From Histidinibacterium lentulum (GTDB lineage: Bacteria > Pseudomonadota > Alphaproteobacteria > Rhodobacterales > Rhodobacteraceae), in assembly GCF_003789055.1 (NCBI RefSeq), contig NZ_ML119083.1, positions 248,001-312,000 of the forward strand: 64,000 nucleotides of DNA, given 5' to 3'. Under the pieces are notes generated by a model. It had not been told where the DNA came from and made no database searches. It worked only from the letters and a program-made list of their open reading frames with translations. Position numbers and translations under genes: made by a program. Positions within the stretch are counted from its first letter, which is position 1; each line of letters opens with the position of its first letter. This document shows positions 8,730-17,131 of this stretch, in pieces.

Positions 8730-9490
8730 GCGGGACGCGCCCGACCCTGACCGCGACCGAGGGCAGCGGCGGACTGAAGATCCGCCACCTGCGCAAGGGC
8801 TACCGCAAGCGGCCCGTGCTGCGGGACGTGAGCCTCGACCTCGGGCGTGGCGAGGTGGTGGCGCTGCTGGGGCCGAACGGATCGGGCAAGACGACCTGCT
8901 TCTACTGCATCGCCGGGCTTATCCAGCCCGACGCCGGTCAGGTTCTGGTGGACGGGCGCGACGTGACCGCGCTGCCGATGTACCGCCGCGCGAAGCTGGG
9001 GATCGGCTACCTGCCGCAGGAGATGTCGATCTTCCGCGGGCTGACGGTGGAGGAGAACATTCTCGCCATCCTCGAGATCGCCGAGCGGGACCGCACCTCG
9101 CGCCGCGAACGGCTCGAGGAGCTCCTGTCGGAATTCTCAATCGAACACCTGCGCCGCACGCCCGCGCTGGCCCTGTCGGGCGGCGAACGGCGGCGCTGCG
9201 AGATCGCGCGCTGCCTCGCCGCCGGGCCGCGCTATGTCCTGCTGGACGAACCCTTCGCCGGGGTCGATCCGATCTCGGTCGGCGACATCCGCACCCTCGT
9301 GTCTCATCTGTCAGAGCGCGGGATCGGCGTGCTGATCACCGATCACAACGTCCGCGAGACGCTGGAGATCGTGGACCGCGCCTATATCCTGCACGACGGC
9401 CGCGTGCTGATGTCCGGCAGCGCCGCCGATGTCGTGGCGGACGAGAACGTCCGCCGCGTCTATCTCGGCGACAGCTTCCGCGTCACCTGA
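8726..9490 (+). CDS. lptB: LPS export ABC transporter ATP-binding protein LptB
   Basis: A 254-residue ABC ATPase powering LPS extraction from the inner membrane with LptF/LptG, which are not in the window. Complete motifs: Walker A GPNGSGKT (49-56), Q-loop LPQEM, signature LSGGERRR (150-157), Walker B VLLDEP (171-176) and H-loop ITDHN. It has a short N-terminal extension of about 15 residues relative to E. coli LptB. In many proteobacteria rpoN lies directly downstream; here the next gene is hpf, after 188 bp. Confidence 0.93.
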   Translation: MSGTRPTLTATEGSGGLKIRHLRKGYRKRPVLRDVSLDLGRGEVVALLGPNGSGKTTCFYCIAGLIQPDAGQVLVDGRDVTALPMYRRAKLGIGYLPQEMSIFRGLTVEENILAILEIAERDRTSRRERLEELLSEFSIEHLRRTPALALSGGERRRCEIARCLAAGPRYVLLDEPFAGVDPISVGDIRTLVSHLSERGIGVLITDHNVRETLEIVDRAYILHDGRVLMSGSAADVVADENVRRVYLGDSFRVT

Positions 9491-9678
9491 ACACCCCCGC
9501 GATTGGCCCGTTGACAGCCGAGTGCGGCGTGAGGCCAGATGACATCATGATGGCGCCAGGGAGGAGAAGATCGTCACGCATCGCACATCTTTCCGCGTCG
9601 TCCGGGACGACCGTCCCGCTGCGAACCGGCGCCCGGCGGGACCGGGCCGGCCGGCCTTGATATCGCGAAGGAGACTCC

Positions 9679-10257
9679 ATGCGTTACCAGATCAGCGGCA
9701 AGCAGATTGATATCGGCGCGGCGCTACAGACCCATGTGGAAACCGAACTCGGAACGACGCTGGGCAAGTATGCCGGCCGCCCGACCGACGCCATGGTGGT
9801 CTTTTCGAAGTCCGGCCACGAATACGTCTGCGAAGCCGTCGTCCACCTGTCCACCGGGCTGACCGCCCAGGCAAAGGGCAGCGCGACGGAGATCTATGCC
9901 GCATTCGACAGCGCGACGGAGAAGATGGACAAGCAGTTGCGCCGCTACAAGCGTCGGCTGAAGGACCATCACAAGGAACGCGCCCAGCCTGTTGAAACCC
10001 TGGGAGCCGCCTCGTATATCCTCGCGCCGAGGGAAGAGGAGGACGACCTGCCCGAGGGCGAGATCGACCCGATGATCATAGCCGAAATGGAGACGCCGAT
10101 ACCGTCTTTGTCCGTCGGCGAGGCCGTGATGCAGATGGAACTTGCCCACGCACCCCTTCTTGTCTTCCGAAACGAGGGACATAGCGGCATCAATGTGGTC
10201 TATCGCCGGGACGACGGGAACATCGGCTGGATCGACCCCCGCAACACGAGCAGTTGA
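9679..10257 (+). CDS. hpf: Ribosome hibernation-promoting factor, long form
   Basis: A 192-residue long HPF. The N-terminal domain (about 1-105) matches the ribosome-binding YfiA/HPF fold (RYQISGKQIDIGAAL at the start), and a C-terminal domain (about 130-192; QMELAHAPLLVFRN, GIGWIDPR-like end) dimerises and drives 100S ribosome formation. It binds the 30S subunit in stationary phase. AAGGAG lies 6 bp before the ATG. The 188-bp upstream gap contains a TTGACA at 9511 but no convincing -10. Followed by ptsN after 33 bp, the usual neighbour. Confidence 0.92.
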   Translation: MRYQISGKQIDIGAALQTHVETELGTTLGKYAGRPTDAMVVFSKSGHEYVCEAVVHLSTGLTAQAKGSATEIYAAFDSATEKMDKQLRRYKRRLKDHHKERAQPVETLGAASYILAPREEEDDLPEGEIDPMIIAEMETPIPSLSVGEAVMQMELAHAPLLVFRNEGHSGINVVYRRDDGNIGWIDPRNTSS

Positions 10258-10290
10258 CCGGCGAAGCCGGCACACAGGATTGGACACTTG

Positions 10291-10755
10291 ATGCAGCTGG
10301 CAGAGATATTGCGCCCGGACGGGATCAAGCTCCTGTCGTCCTGTTCGAGCAAGAAGCGCCTGTTCCGCGATCTCGGCGACATGGCCGAGCAGGCGTTCGG
10401 CCTTCCCTCCAGCCGGGTGATCGAGGCCCTGCAGGAACGCGAGGGCCTCGGACCGACCGGCGTGGGGGGCGGCGTGGCCCTCCCCCACGCGCGTCTCGAC
10501 GGGATCGACGCGGTGCGCGGGCTGTTTCTCAAGCTCGAGCGGCCGCTGGAGTTCGAGTCCGTGGACCGGCAGCCGGTGGACCTCGTCTTCGCCCTGCTGG
10601 CCCCCGAATCGGCGGGCGTGCAGCACCTCAAGGCGCTTGCGCTGGTATCCCGGACCCTGCGCGACCCCGCCATCTGCGCCAAGCTGCGTGCCAATTCCGA
10701 TCCCGCGACCCTGCACACCATCCTGACCGAGGGCACCACCTCTCAGGCCGCCTGA
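10291..10755 (+). CDS. ptsN: PTS IIA-like nitrogen regulatory protein (EIIA-Ntr)
   Basis: A 154-residue EIIA domain of the nitrogen phosphotransferase system. The phosphorylated histidine is H66 in GVALPHARLDG. It receives phosphate from NPr and regulates targets such as potassium transport and (p)ppGpp signalling. I prefer the ATG at 10291; a TTG directly before it would add one residue. Downstream of hpf and probably co-transcribed. Convergent with the sulfotransferase gene, with only 10 bp between the stops and no hairpin there. Confidence 0.92.
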   Translation: MQLAEILRPDGIKLLSSCSSKKRLFRDLGDMAEQAFGLPSSRVIEALQEREGLGPTGVGGGVALPHARLDGIDAVRGLFLKLERPLEFESVDRQPVDLVFALLAPESAGVQHLKALALVSRTLRDPAICAKLRANSDPATLHTILTEGTTSQAA

Positions 10756-10765
10756 GCGGCCGGGA

Positions 10766-12187
10766 TCAGCGCCAGGGGCCGAAGCCGAACGCCAGATAGT
10801 CGCGCTGGTAGATGTCGGCGGCCATGGCCTCGATCTCCTCGTCGTGGATCTCAGCCAGCCGCGCCGCATGGGGATCTGTCTCCGACGGCGGCGGAGGCGC
10901 CGCGTCGCGGCCGATCTGCGCAGCCAGTTGCGCGCAGCCCGGCGCCAGCGTCTCCTCGCGCAGGATCATGTCGGGCAGCGTGAAGCCGGTCATGCCCTTC
11001 ACCACCTCCACCTGCTGCGCCCACCAGGGATCGACGCGCACCGAGGTCTGGCCCCCGAGATTGGCCTTCAGGAACCGCAGGAAGCCCGTGAACGCCGCCC
11101 TGTGGGCGGCGGCATCATAGCTTTCATCAAGGCTCTGGCCCGGCAACGCGACCTTGAAGACCTGCCGAAGCGTCTTGCGGATCTCCTTGTAGCTGCCGGG
11201 ACCGCCGGTCATCAGCTTCTCGCAGAAGGCCGCATGGGCCCGGGCGAGGGGATGGCGGACCACCGTGAATGCGCGATGACCCGGATGGTCGCGCATCCAC
11301 TGGCGCAGGGTCTTCTGGGTGAAATCTCCGGGCAGGGCGTCTGGCTGCGCCCCGTCGAGCGCGGCGAGCCAGGCCCGCACGGGCTGCGTCGGCCCGCCGA
11401 AGACCGGCATGAACAGCAGCGGCGCCACCGGCGCCGTGACATAGGCCGGAACCGCGGCTCCGCGCCGGGGCTCGAAATTCGGGGTCCGGGTCAGGTTGAA
11501 CCGGTCGAGACGGGCAAGGCTCGCCTCCATCTCGGCGAAATTCGTGACCTTGTCCTCCATCGGCTCGGGGTTCTGGCGCTTCAGCTTGCTGTCCAGCGCG
11601 TCGAGCCGATCCTCGACCCCCAGCCAGGCGGCGAGGCCGTTCATGACCTCGACGTCCTGAAGGTCCTCGTAGGCGACGTAGAACGCGGTCTGTCCGGTGG
11701 TTTGCAGCCCCTTCAACAGGCGCACCTGAAACGCCTGGAGCGCCTCCAGATGGGCCTCGAACTCGCCGGCGTCGAAGGTCACGGTATCGGAGCGTGCGTG
11801 CTTGACGTTGGTCAGCTTCCACTGACCGGTCGACTGGGCGATTTTCCAGCTGACATAGCTGTCCGCGGGATTTCGGGTCAGGATGATCTTGGCGCAGCGC
11901 GGGTCCGGCAGGGTGATCTCCAGCGCGCGCGGATCATGGTCGTTGAAGAAGCGAAAGCCGTTCAGCCCGGGCGCGGCCTTCACCGCGTCGATCAGGCCGG
12001 CGGGATCGGCCTCCCGGGTCACCTGGGTGAAGCCCAAAAGCTCGGCCCGGTTCGGATAGCCGATGAAATGCGGATTGAACGCCTCGCCGTGGCAGGTGAC
12101 GCCGTCCAGCGCATTCAGATTGGACTCGAGAAAGTTGGAGCCGGTCCGCATTTCCGCGAAGACGACGAAATAGTCAAATAATGCCAT
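10766..12187 (-). CDS. Two-domain sulfotransferase (NodH-like plus degenerate second domain)
   Basis: A 473-residue protein. Residues 1 to about 235 form a sulfotransferase domain with the 5'-PAPS loop (AEMRTGSNFLESNLNAL, 11-27) and the 3'-phosphate motif (ILTRNPADSYVSWKIA). Residues about 245-473 look like a second sulfotransferase domain: TVVRHPLARAHAAFCEKLM matches the 3'-phosphate motif, but the place of the P-loop reads FMPVFGGPTQPV without the usual K/R-T-G-S core. It presumably transfers sulfate from PAPS to a glycan. Last gene of the glycan run; its start is 3 bp after the GT14 stop. The acceptor is unknown. Confidence 0.82.
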   Translation of the reverse strand: MALFDYFVVFAEMRTGSNFLESNLNALDGVTCHGEAFNPHFIGYPNRAELLGFTQVTREADPAGLIDAVKAAPGLNGFRFFNDHDPRALEITLPDPRCAKIILTRNPADSYVSWKIAQSTGQWKLTNVKHARSDTVTFDAGEFEAHLEALQAFQVRLLKGLQTTGQTAFYVAYEDLQDVEVMNGLAAWLGVEDRLDALDSKLKRQNPEPMEDKVTNFAEMEASLARLDRFNLTRTPNFEPRRGAAVPAYVTAPVAPLLFMPVFGGPTQPVRAWLAALDGAQPDALPGDFTQKTLRQWMRDHPGHRAFTVVRHPLARAHAAFCEKLMTGGPGSYKEIRKTLRQVFKVALPGQSLDESYDAAAHRAAFTGFLRFLKANLGGQTSVRVDPWWAQQVEVVKGMTGFTLPDMILREETLAPGCAQLAAQIGRDAAPPPPSETDPHAARLAEIHDEEIEAMAADIYQRDYLAFGFGPWR

Positions 12188-12190
12188 GGG

Positions 12191-13897
12191 TTACCGGACG
12201 AGATAGCGCTTGCGACGGGGCGGTTCGTCCCGCCGGGGCGCGCCACCGGCATGGAAATCGCCCATGAGATAGGGATGCATCCCCTCGTTCTTGAGGTTCT
12301 GCAGGAACTGCCCGAAGCCGGTGAGATCGACCATCCTCGGCGTCTCGGTGACCCGGCGCGGGGTGCTGCCCGGGAACTCCTCGATCACGGTCTGCAGCGC
12401 CTCGAGGGGGGACTCGATGAACTCCGCCATGGTCCAGATGCGGATGCGCGCCTTGGCGTAGGGCGATCGGAGCGCCTTCAGATGCTCGGACTCGATCTTC
12501 TGGAGTCGCGCCGCCTCGGTCCTGAGCTCGGCGAAATCGCCGCCGCTGAGGAACAGTGGAACCGCCCAGGCGCCGGAAATGACGCTGATCTGCGCATTCG
12601 GATCCTTGGCGAGGTCCCAGGTTATGATCTGCTGGTCGAACGGCCCGAACTGAAAGCACTGCCGCTCTCCCCGGGTCATCCAGATGAGGGAGGTGAGAAA
12701 CCGGCGGCTGTTGTAGTCCCGGATCGCGGCGGAGGCCGACAGTGCCCCGGCGAAACTGTCCTGCCGCCCCTCGAATTCTACACCGTGGGTCGCGAAGAGA
12801 TGGCCGTGCACCCGCGCGCCCGTGGTCCGCGCCAGCCAGGGTTCGAAATCCTCGAAGAGGTCGGAGAACCCTTCGAAGACAGAATAGGGTGCGGAGGTGA
12901 ACCCGTTCTCCCACCCCTCGTTCGGCAGCCGCGACTGCATGTAGAGACCGGGACGTCCGCGCGTCCGCCGTTCCACAGCCTTGGCGAAGATGCGGTCGAT
13001 CTTGCCGGGGTTCGGCTCCGCTCCCTTCATCGCCTGCTCGGAGGGGTCGAGAAAGGCCTCGTAGAGCCGGTCCGCATGGGGCCAGATCTTGCGCGCGACG
13101 AAACAGTCCGACCGCCGCAGAGGCTGAAGGTGATCGTCGTAGAAGATGTGCGGCTTGCCCTGGAAATCGAACTTCGACAGCGTCAGGGACCGACTCTCGA
13201 TGTTGCGGGCATAGAGGCGCGCGAGGGTCTGGAAATAGCTTTCGTCCGGGATCCAGACCAGACGGAAATAGGCGTCGTACCGGGCGCGCGCCGGGTCCTT
13301 GAGGATGCGTGTCATGGTCTCGCGGGTGAGACACCACCACTGGCTGCCCATGTGGGGTGTCAGCCCCTCGGGGATCTCCCTGTGCAGCCCGAACCGGCGC
13401 TGGATCTCGACCCAGCGGTCGAACAGGAACCTCTGGCGTTTCCACGAGAACGGAAAGCGCAGGACGAAGCGCTCCTCGGCAAGGCCGCCCGCGACCCAGG
13501 GCACATCGGCCGTCGTCGCGCTCTCGATGAAATCGACGCCCGGACGCTCCGCAAGATAGTCCACAAGCTCGCGCACAGGGCGCAGGGGCAGGCAGGACCC
13601 CGAGGCGAGGTAGACGTGCTGAACGCCCGGAAACCTCTCGAGCATCATCTCGGCGCCGGCCTGGCTGGCCGCGACGATGCCCCAGGTGCCCCATTCGCAG
13701 CGATGCCGCTTGCAGAAGAGCACAGAGCCCGTGAGATCGGACAGTCCGTGGACGAACCGGTCGTAGGTCTGCGGCCGCACCTTTGCGTCGACATGGACCA
13801 CCACCGGACAGCCGCCGGCGACCCAGTGCCGGATCACCTGTTCCGCCCGATCGAACGCGGTGTGGATCAGGATGACGATGCCGACCGGACCGCTCAT
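12191..13897 (-). CDS. Branch-type beta-glycosyltransferase (GT14-like) with extra C-terminal domain
   Basis: A 568-residue protein. Residues 1 to about 280 resemble the core-2/I-branching enzymes and xylosyltransferases (GT14): VVVHVDAK (33-40), CEWGTWGIVAASQAGAEMML (67-86) and YLASGSCLPLRP (96-107), which corresponds to the family's 'SGSDYPL' region. These enzymes add GlcNAc or xylose in beta linkage. About 290 C-terminal residues are of unknown fold. The ATG at 13897 overlaps the stop of the upstream glycosyltransferase (ATGA) and starts right at the conserved domain. Such eukaryote-like Branch enzymes recur in Rhodobacterales glycan loci. Donor and acceptor unknown. Confidence 0.82.
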   Translation of the reverse strand: MSGPVGIVILIHTAFDRAEQVIRHWVAGGCPVVVHVDAKVRPQTYDRFVHGLSDLTGSVLFCKRHRCEWGTWGIVAASQAGAEMMLERFPGVQHVYLASGSCLPLRPVRELVDYLAERPGVDFIESATTADVPWVAGGLAEERFVLRFPFSWKRQRFLFDRWVEIQRRFGLHREIPEGLTPHMGSQWWCLTRETMTRILKDPARARYDAYFRLVWIPDESYFQTLARLYARNIESRSLTLSKFDFQGKPHIFYDDHLQPLRRSDCFVARKIWPHADRLYEAFLDPSEQAMKGAEPNPGKIDRIFAKAVERRTRGRPGLYMQSRLPNEGWENGFTSAPYSVFEGFSDLFEDFEPWLARTTGARVHGHLFATHGVEFEGRQDSFAGALSASAAIRDYNSRRFLTSLIWMTRGERQCFQFGPFDQQIITWDLAKDPNAQISVISGAWAVPLFLSGGDFAELRTEAARLQKIESEHLKALRSPYAKARIRIWTMAEFIESPLEALQTVIEEFPGSTPRRVTETPRMVDLTGFGQFLQNLKNEGMHPYLMGDFHAGGAPRRDEPPRRKRYLVR

Positions 13898-14904
13898 GCC
13901 CAGTTGCCCTTGGACATGAGGCCCAGGATCTCCAGCTGGCGCCAGTTGATGTATTTCTCCGACCACTTGCACCACAGATCGGGGTTCTGCGTCACCCCCT
14001 CTGCATAGGCGCGATACTCGCGGCCGGCGGCATAATGCTGCTTGCGGTCCAGTTCCTCCTGCGCCTTGGCCGCGAAGGTGGACAGGAATTTCGTATGGAG
14101 CAGGACGCCCGAGGCCTTTTCCCCGCCCCATTCGTCGTAGACGAGATTGAGTCCCCGCGGCAGCAGCGTGTGGGTCGAGGAATGATAGGCGTAATCGCGG
14201 TTCCACTTGACCAGCGGGATCTTGTTCAGCGCAGGCGCGCGCCACGGCTCATCGGCAAAGAAGACCCGCATCCGCGGCCCGCCCTGGATCCAGAGATTGC
14301 CGTATTTCGGATTGCGGTAGATCGAATAGTTCCCCGCGTCGAACCAGTTCGCGATTTCCAGAGGATCCTGCCCGGGCCGGTAGGCGACATCGTTGATCCC
14401 GCCCTTGGGATACATGTCCAGAAGCATCGCCGAGAACGACTTGATCGACGACGCCTCGAGCCAGTCCGTCAGCGCGCGCAGAGGCCGCGTATCGCAGAAC
14501 GGGTAGACGAACAGCTCGTCGGGATCGACCACGAGCGTCCAGTGATTGTGGCCGTATTTCAGTTGCAGCCAGTTCAGCCAGTCGACCCCGAATCGCGCCC
14601 GCTTGTAGGAGGCGGTCGTGCTCCAGAGAGAGACGTCGGGCTGATCGGCCAGGAACGCGGCGCCGCCGTCGTCGCTGTCGTTGTCGACCATCAGGAAGTG
14701 GCCGACGCCCATATCCCTGTAATACTTCAGGAAATAGGGGAGGCGCATCGCCTCGTTCCGGAACGTGGAAAAGACGAGAATGTCATCCTCGCGGATCCGG
14801 TCGGTGCGATTGGCGACCCGGACCAGATTGCGCCGCTTGCGGAACGCCCTGATCCGCCAGCGCTTGCGCTCCAGTCTCAGCCTGTATGACTGCCAGACGC
14901 CCAA
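13894..14904 (-). CDS. Glycosyltransferase family 2-like protein
   Basis: A 336-residue cytoplasmic glycosyltransferase of the 'Glyco_tranf_2_4'/GT92-like type. Features: basic N-terminus, FSTFRNEAMRLPYFLKYYRD (46-65), MVDNDSDDGG (72-81) and the metal-binding VVDPDELF (125-132) with D127 and D129. A later FADEPWRAPALNKIPLVKW region and the H of YHSSTHT are typical of this subfamily. It is coupled to the following GT14 gene by a four-base overlap and lies 54 bp after the GT4 gene. Sugar specificity cannot be inferred. Confidence 0.85.
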   Translation of the reverse strand: MGVWQSYRLRLERKRWRIRAFRKRRNLVRVANRTDRIREDDILVFSTFRNEAMRLPYFLKYYRDMGVGHFLMVDNDSDDGGAAFLADQPDVSLWSTTASYKRARFGVDWLNWLQLKYGHNHWTLVVDPDELFVYPFCDTRPLRALTDWLEASSIKSFSAMLLDMYPKGGINDVAYRPGQDPLEIANWFDAGNYSIYRNPKYGNLWIQGGPRMRVFFADEPWRAPALNKIPLVKWNRDYAYHSSTHTLLPRGLNLVYDEWGGEKASGVLLHTKFLSTFAAKAQEELDRKQHYAAGREYRAYAEGVTQNPDLWCKWSEKYINWRQLEILGLMSKGNWA

Positions 14905-14958
14905 ACTGCTCCCTTCCGTTCCAACCGGCCTCGCGCGACGGTCTGCGGCCTTCGGCTA

Positions 14959-16149
14959 TCACGAAACGCTTAAGGCGATCCTGAAATGATCGGCCCAGCG
15001 CGGAGGCACGAAACGCGGAGGTGCGACAGGATGCTCGGTCAGTTCCCTGATCTTGTTGCGCCAAAGATAGGCTTTCCCGATGGGCAGGTAAATCCCGGCA
15101 TCTCCGAGCACTTCGCGACAGATGGCGGATGGGCCACAAATGACGGGCGTTCCAAGGGCGAGGGCCTCGACGGGTGGCAGGCCGAAACCCTCGGCCAGAG
15201 ACGGAAACAGCAGGGCCCGCGCCCCCGCGACCAGCGCGGTCCGGGCGGCATCGTCAAGGTCGGACAATTCCGTCACGCCGGTCACGCCCGCGTCGAGCCT
15301 CGCGAAGAATTCCGGGCTTTCCCAGCCGCGACGGCCCACGAGAAACAGCGACGGCGCTCCCGGGCCCAGCTCCTCCCAGATGTCGAGAAGAAAGCCGATG
15401 TTCTTGCGCGGCTCCAGCGTTCCGACCGCGACGAACCAGGGTTTCCCTCTCGGCGCCTCGGGCGGCAGGGCCTCCGGGTCGGGCCGGTGCAGATCGACAC
15501 CCAGGGGCGCGGCCACGATCCCCGGGCAGGACGGGCCGAGATGGGCGCGGATGCGTTCGGCGGTCGCCTCGGCGGAGGTCAGGAGCAGGTCCGCCCTGCT
15601 GCAAAGCTCAAGATAGCGCCGCGCGCGCGGCACCGCCTCGGGCCGCACTAGGGCGGGATGATCGAGCGGGATCGTGTCATGGACGAAGACCGCGACCCGC
15701 CCCCCCGCGCCGCGCACGGCGGCGACCACCCGCGGTGTCAGGTTGGAGATGCCGAGGTTGAGATAGACCGCCCCCGTCGGCAGGCGCCGCCGCAACATCC
15801 GCCCGAGCATCGGCCTGGGTGCGCGGGCAATGGCCAGCTCCCGGCAACGCGACTCCAACGCCCTCTGCGCCTCGGGACGCCGCTTGCCGAGCCGGGAGAG
15901 AAGGCCCGGCAGCCCGAACGCGCAACCGTCGATACGCCGCAGCACATCCGCCGCGCCCGCCCGGTCCAGCATCAGATAATCCGCGGGCGTCCGCACCAGC
16001 GCGAAGAGCGGCGTCTGCCGGTTCAGAAGCTCGGCGAGATAGGCGCGTTCCACCCGGTCGACGCCGGTCAGCACGCGGCCCGCGCGCGAGACAAGCCGGG
16101 TCAGGTCGATCAGCCGCGCGGGCGGCTCATTCGCGGAAATGGGCGCCAT
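14959..16149 (-). CDS. Glycosyltransferase family 4 (GT-B fold)
   Basis: A 396-residue retaining transferase. The C-terminal nucleotide-binding half contains VAVGTLEPRKNIGFLLDIW and the E-x7-E motif in FPSLAEGFGLPPVEALALG, both diagnostic of GT4/GT1-type enzymes such as mannosyl- and rhamnosyltransferases. The start ATG at 16149 lies inside galE, overlapping its last 23 bases, with no clear ribosome-binding site, so translation may depend on coupling to galE. Part of the surface-glycan run. Confidence 0.88.
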   Translation of the reverse strand: MAPISANEPPARLIDLTRLVSRAGRVLTGVDRVERAYLAELLNRQTPLFALVRTPADYLMLDRAGAADVLRRIDGCAFGLPGLLSRLGKRRPEAQRALESRCRELAIARAPRPMLGRMLRRRLPTGAVYLNLGISNLTPRVVAAVRGAGGRVAVFVHDTIPLDHPALVRPEAVPRARRYLELCSRADLLLTSAEATAERIRAHLGPSCPGIVAAPLGVDLHRPDPEALPPEAPRGKPWFVAVGTLEPRKNIGFLLDIWEELGPGAPSLFLVGRRGWESPEFFARLDAGVTGVTELSDLDDAARTALVAGARALLFPSLAEGFGLPPVEALALGTPVICGPSAICREVLGDAGIYLPIGKAYLWRNKIRELTEHPVAPPRFVPPRWADHFRIALSVS

Positions 16150-17116
16150 GGTTCTGATGCCAGCGCCAGGCGTCGGCCACCATCGCGCCCATGGTCGACC
16201 GTTCAGGCCGCCAGCCCAGTTCCTCGGTCGCGCGCCTGCTGCCGGAGACGAGCTGCACCGCGTCGCCGGGGCGTCTGTCCCCCTCGATCACCGGTACTTC
16301 CCGGTTCGTGACGCGCCCCGATTCCGCGATCACCTCGCGCACGGAGAAGCCGGACCCCGTACCGAGGCAGAAGACGCGGCTGGCCTTGCCGTCCTCGAGC
16401 CATTTCAGGCCGAGCACATGGGCCTCGACGAGGTCCATGACATGCACATAGTCCCGGATGCAGGTCCCGTCGGGCGTGTCGTAATCGGTGCCGAAGATCG
16501 TCAGCGCCGACCGCTTTCCGTCGATGGCGTCGAGCATCAGCGGAATGAGATGGGTCTCGGGCTGGTGAAACTCTCCGATCTCGCCTTCGGGGTCCGCGCC
16601 TGCCACGTTGAAATAGCGGAAGATCACCGACCGCACGCCATGGGCCTGTCCGAAGTTCCCGATCATGTCCTCGATGGCGCGTTTCGTGGCGCCATAGGCG
16701 TTGATCGGCTGCTGCGGCGTGTTCTCGTCGAGGATCACCCCGTCATGGTCGCCGTAGGTCGCGCAGGTGGAGGAGAAGACGATTTTGCGGCACCCGGCTG
16801 CCACCGCCGCTTCCAGAAGGTTCAGCGACCCTCCGACATTTGCGCGCCAGAACGTGGCCGGGTCCTTCATGCTGTCGCCCACGAGGCTGAGCGCCGCGAA
16901 ATGCATGACCGCGCTCGGGCGCCAGGTGGCGAAGACCTCGTCGAGACGGGCGCGGTCGAGAAGGTCCCCGTGCTCGAACGGGCCGAACCGGACCGCGTCG
17001 CGCCAACCGGTTCCGAGGTTGTCATAGGTTACGGGTGTATACCCCGCCGAGGCGAGAACCTTGCAGGCATGACTGCCGATATAGCCCGCCCCGCCGGTGA
17101 CGAGGATCGTCGTCAT
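16127..17116 (-). CDS. galE: UDP-glucose 4-epimerase
   Basis: A 329-residue extended SDR enzyme interconverting UDP-glucose and UDP-galactose. Visible: NAD-binding TGGAGYIGSH at residues 7-16, catalytic S/T and Y-x3-K in SSTCATYGD and PINAYGATKRAIEDM, and the C-terminal RRPGDAVQLVS motif for UDP binding. Length is typical. It follows galU by 15 bp, so UDP-glucose is made and converted within the same transcript, supplying precursors to the glycosyltransferases on either side. Confidence 0.93.
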   Translation of the reverse strand: MTTILVTGGAGYIGSHACKVLASAGYTPVTYDNLGTGWRDAVRFGPFEHGDLLDRARLDEVFATWRPSAVMHFAALSLVGDSMKDPATFWRANVGGSLNLLEAAVAAGCRKIVFSSTCATYGDHDGVILDENTPQQPINAYGATKRAIEDMIGNFGQAHGVRSVIFRYFNVAGADPEGEIGEFHQPETHLIPLMLDAIDGKRSALTIFGTDYDTPDGTCIRDYVHVMDLVEAHVLGLKWLEDGKASRVFCLGTGSGFSVREVIAESGRVTNREVPVIEGDRRPGDAVQLVSGSRRATEELGWRPERSTMGAMVADAWRWHQNHGAHFRE

Positions 17117-17131
17117 CGGGACACCCGCAGC

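Noticed and set aside
9511-9540. TTGACA upstream of hpf as a promoter
   Set aside because: The hexamer is perfect, but at 16-18 bp spacing only GC-rich sequences such as GCCAGA follow; not enough for a call.
16127-16149. Frameshift between galE and the GT4 gene
   Set aside because: Both proteins are full length with intact ends; the 23-bp overlap is a normal gene overlap.
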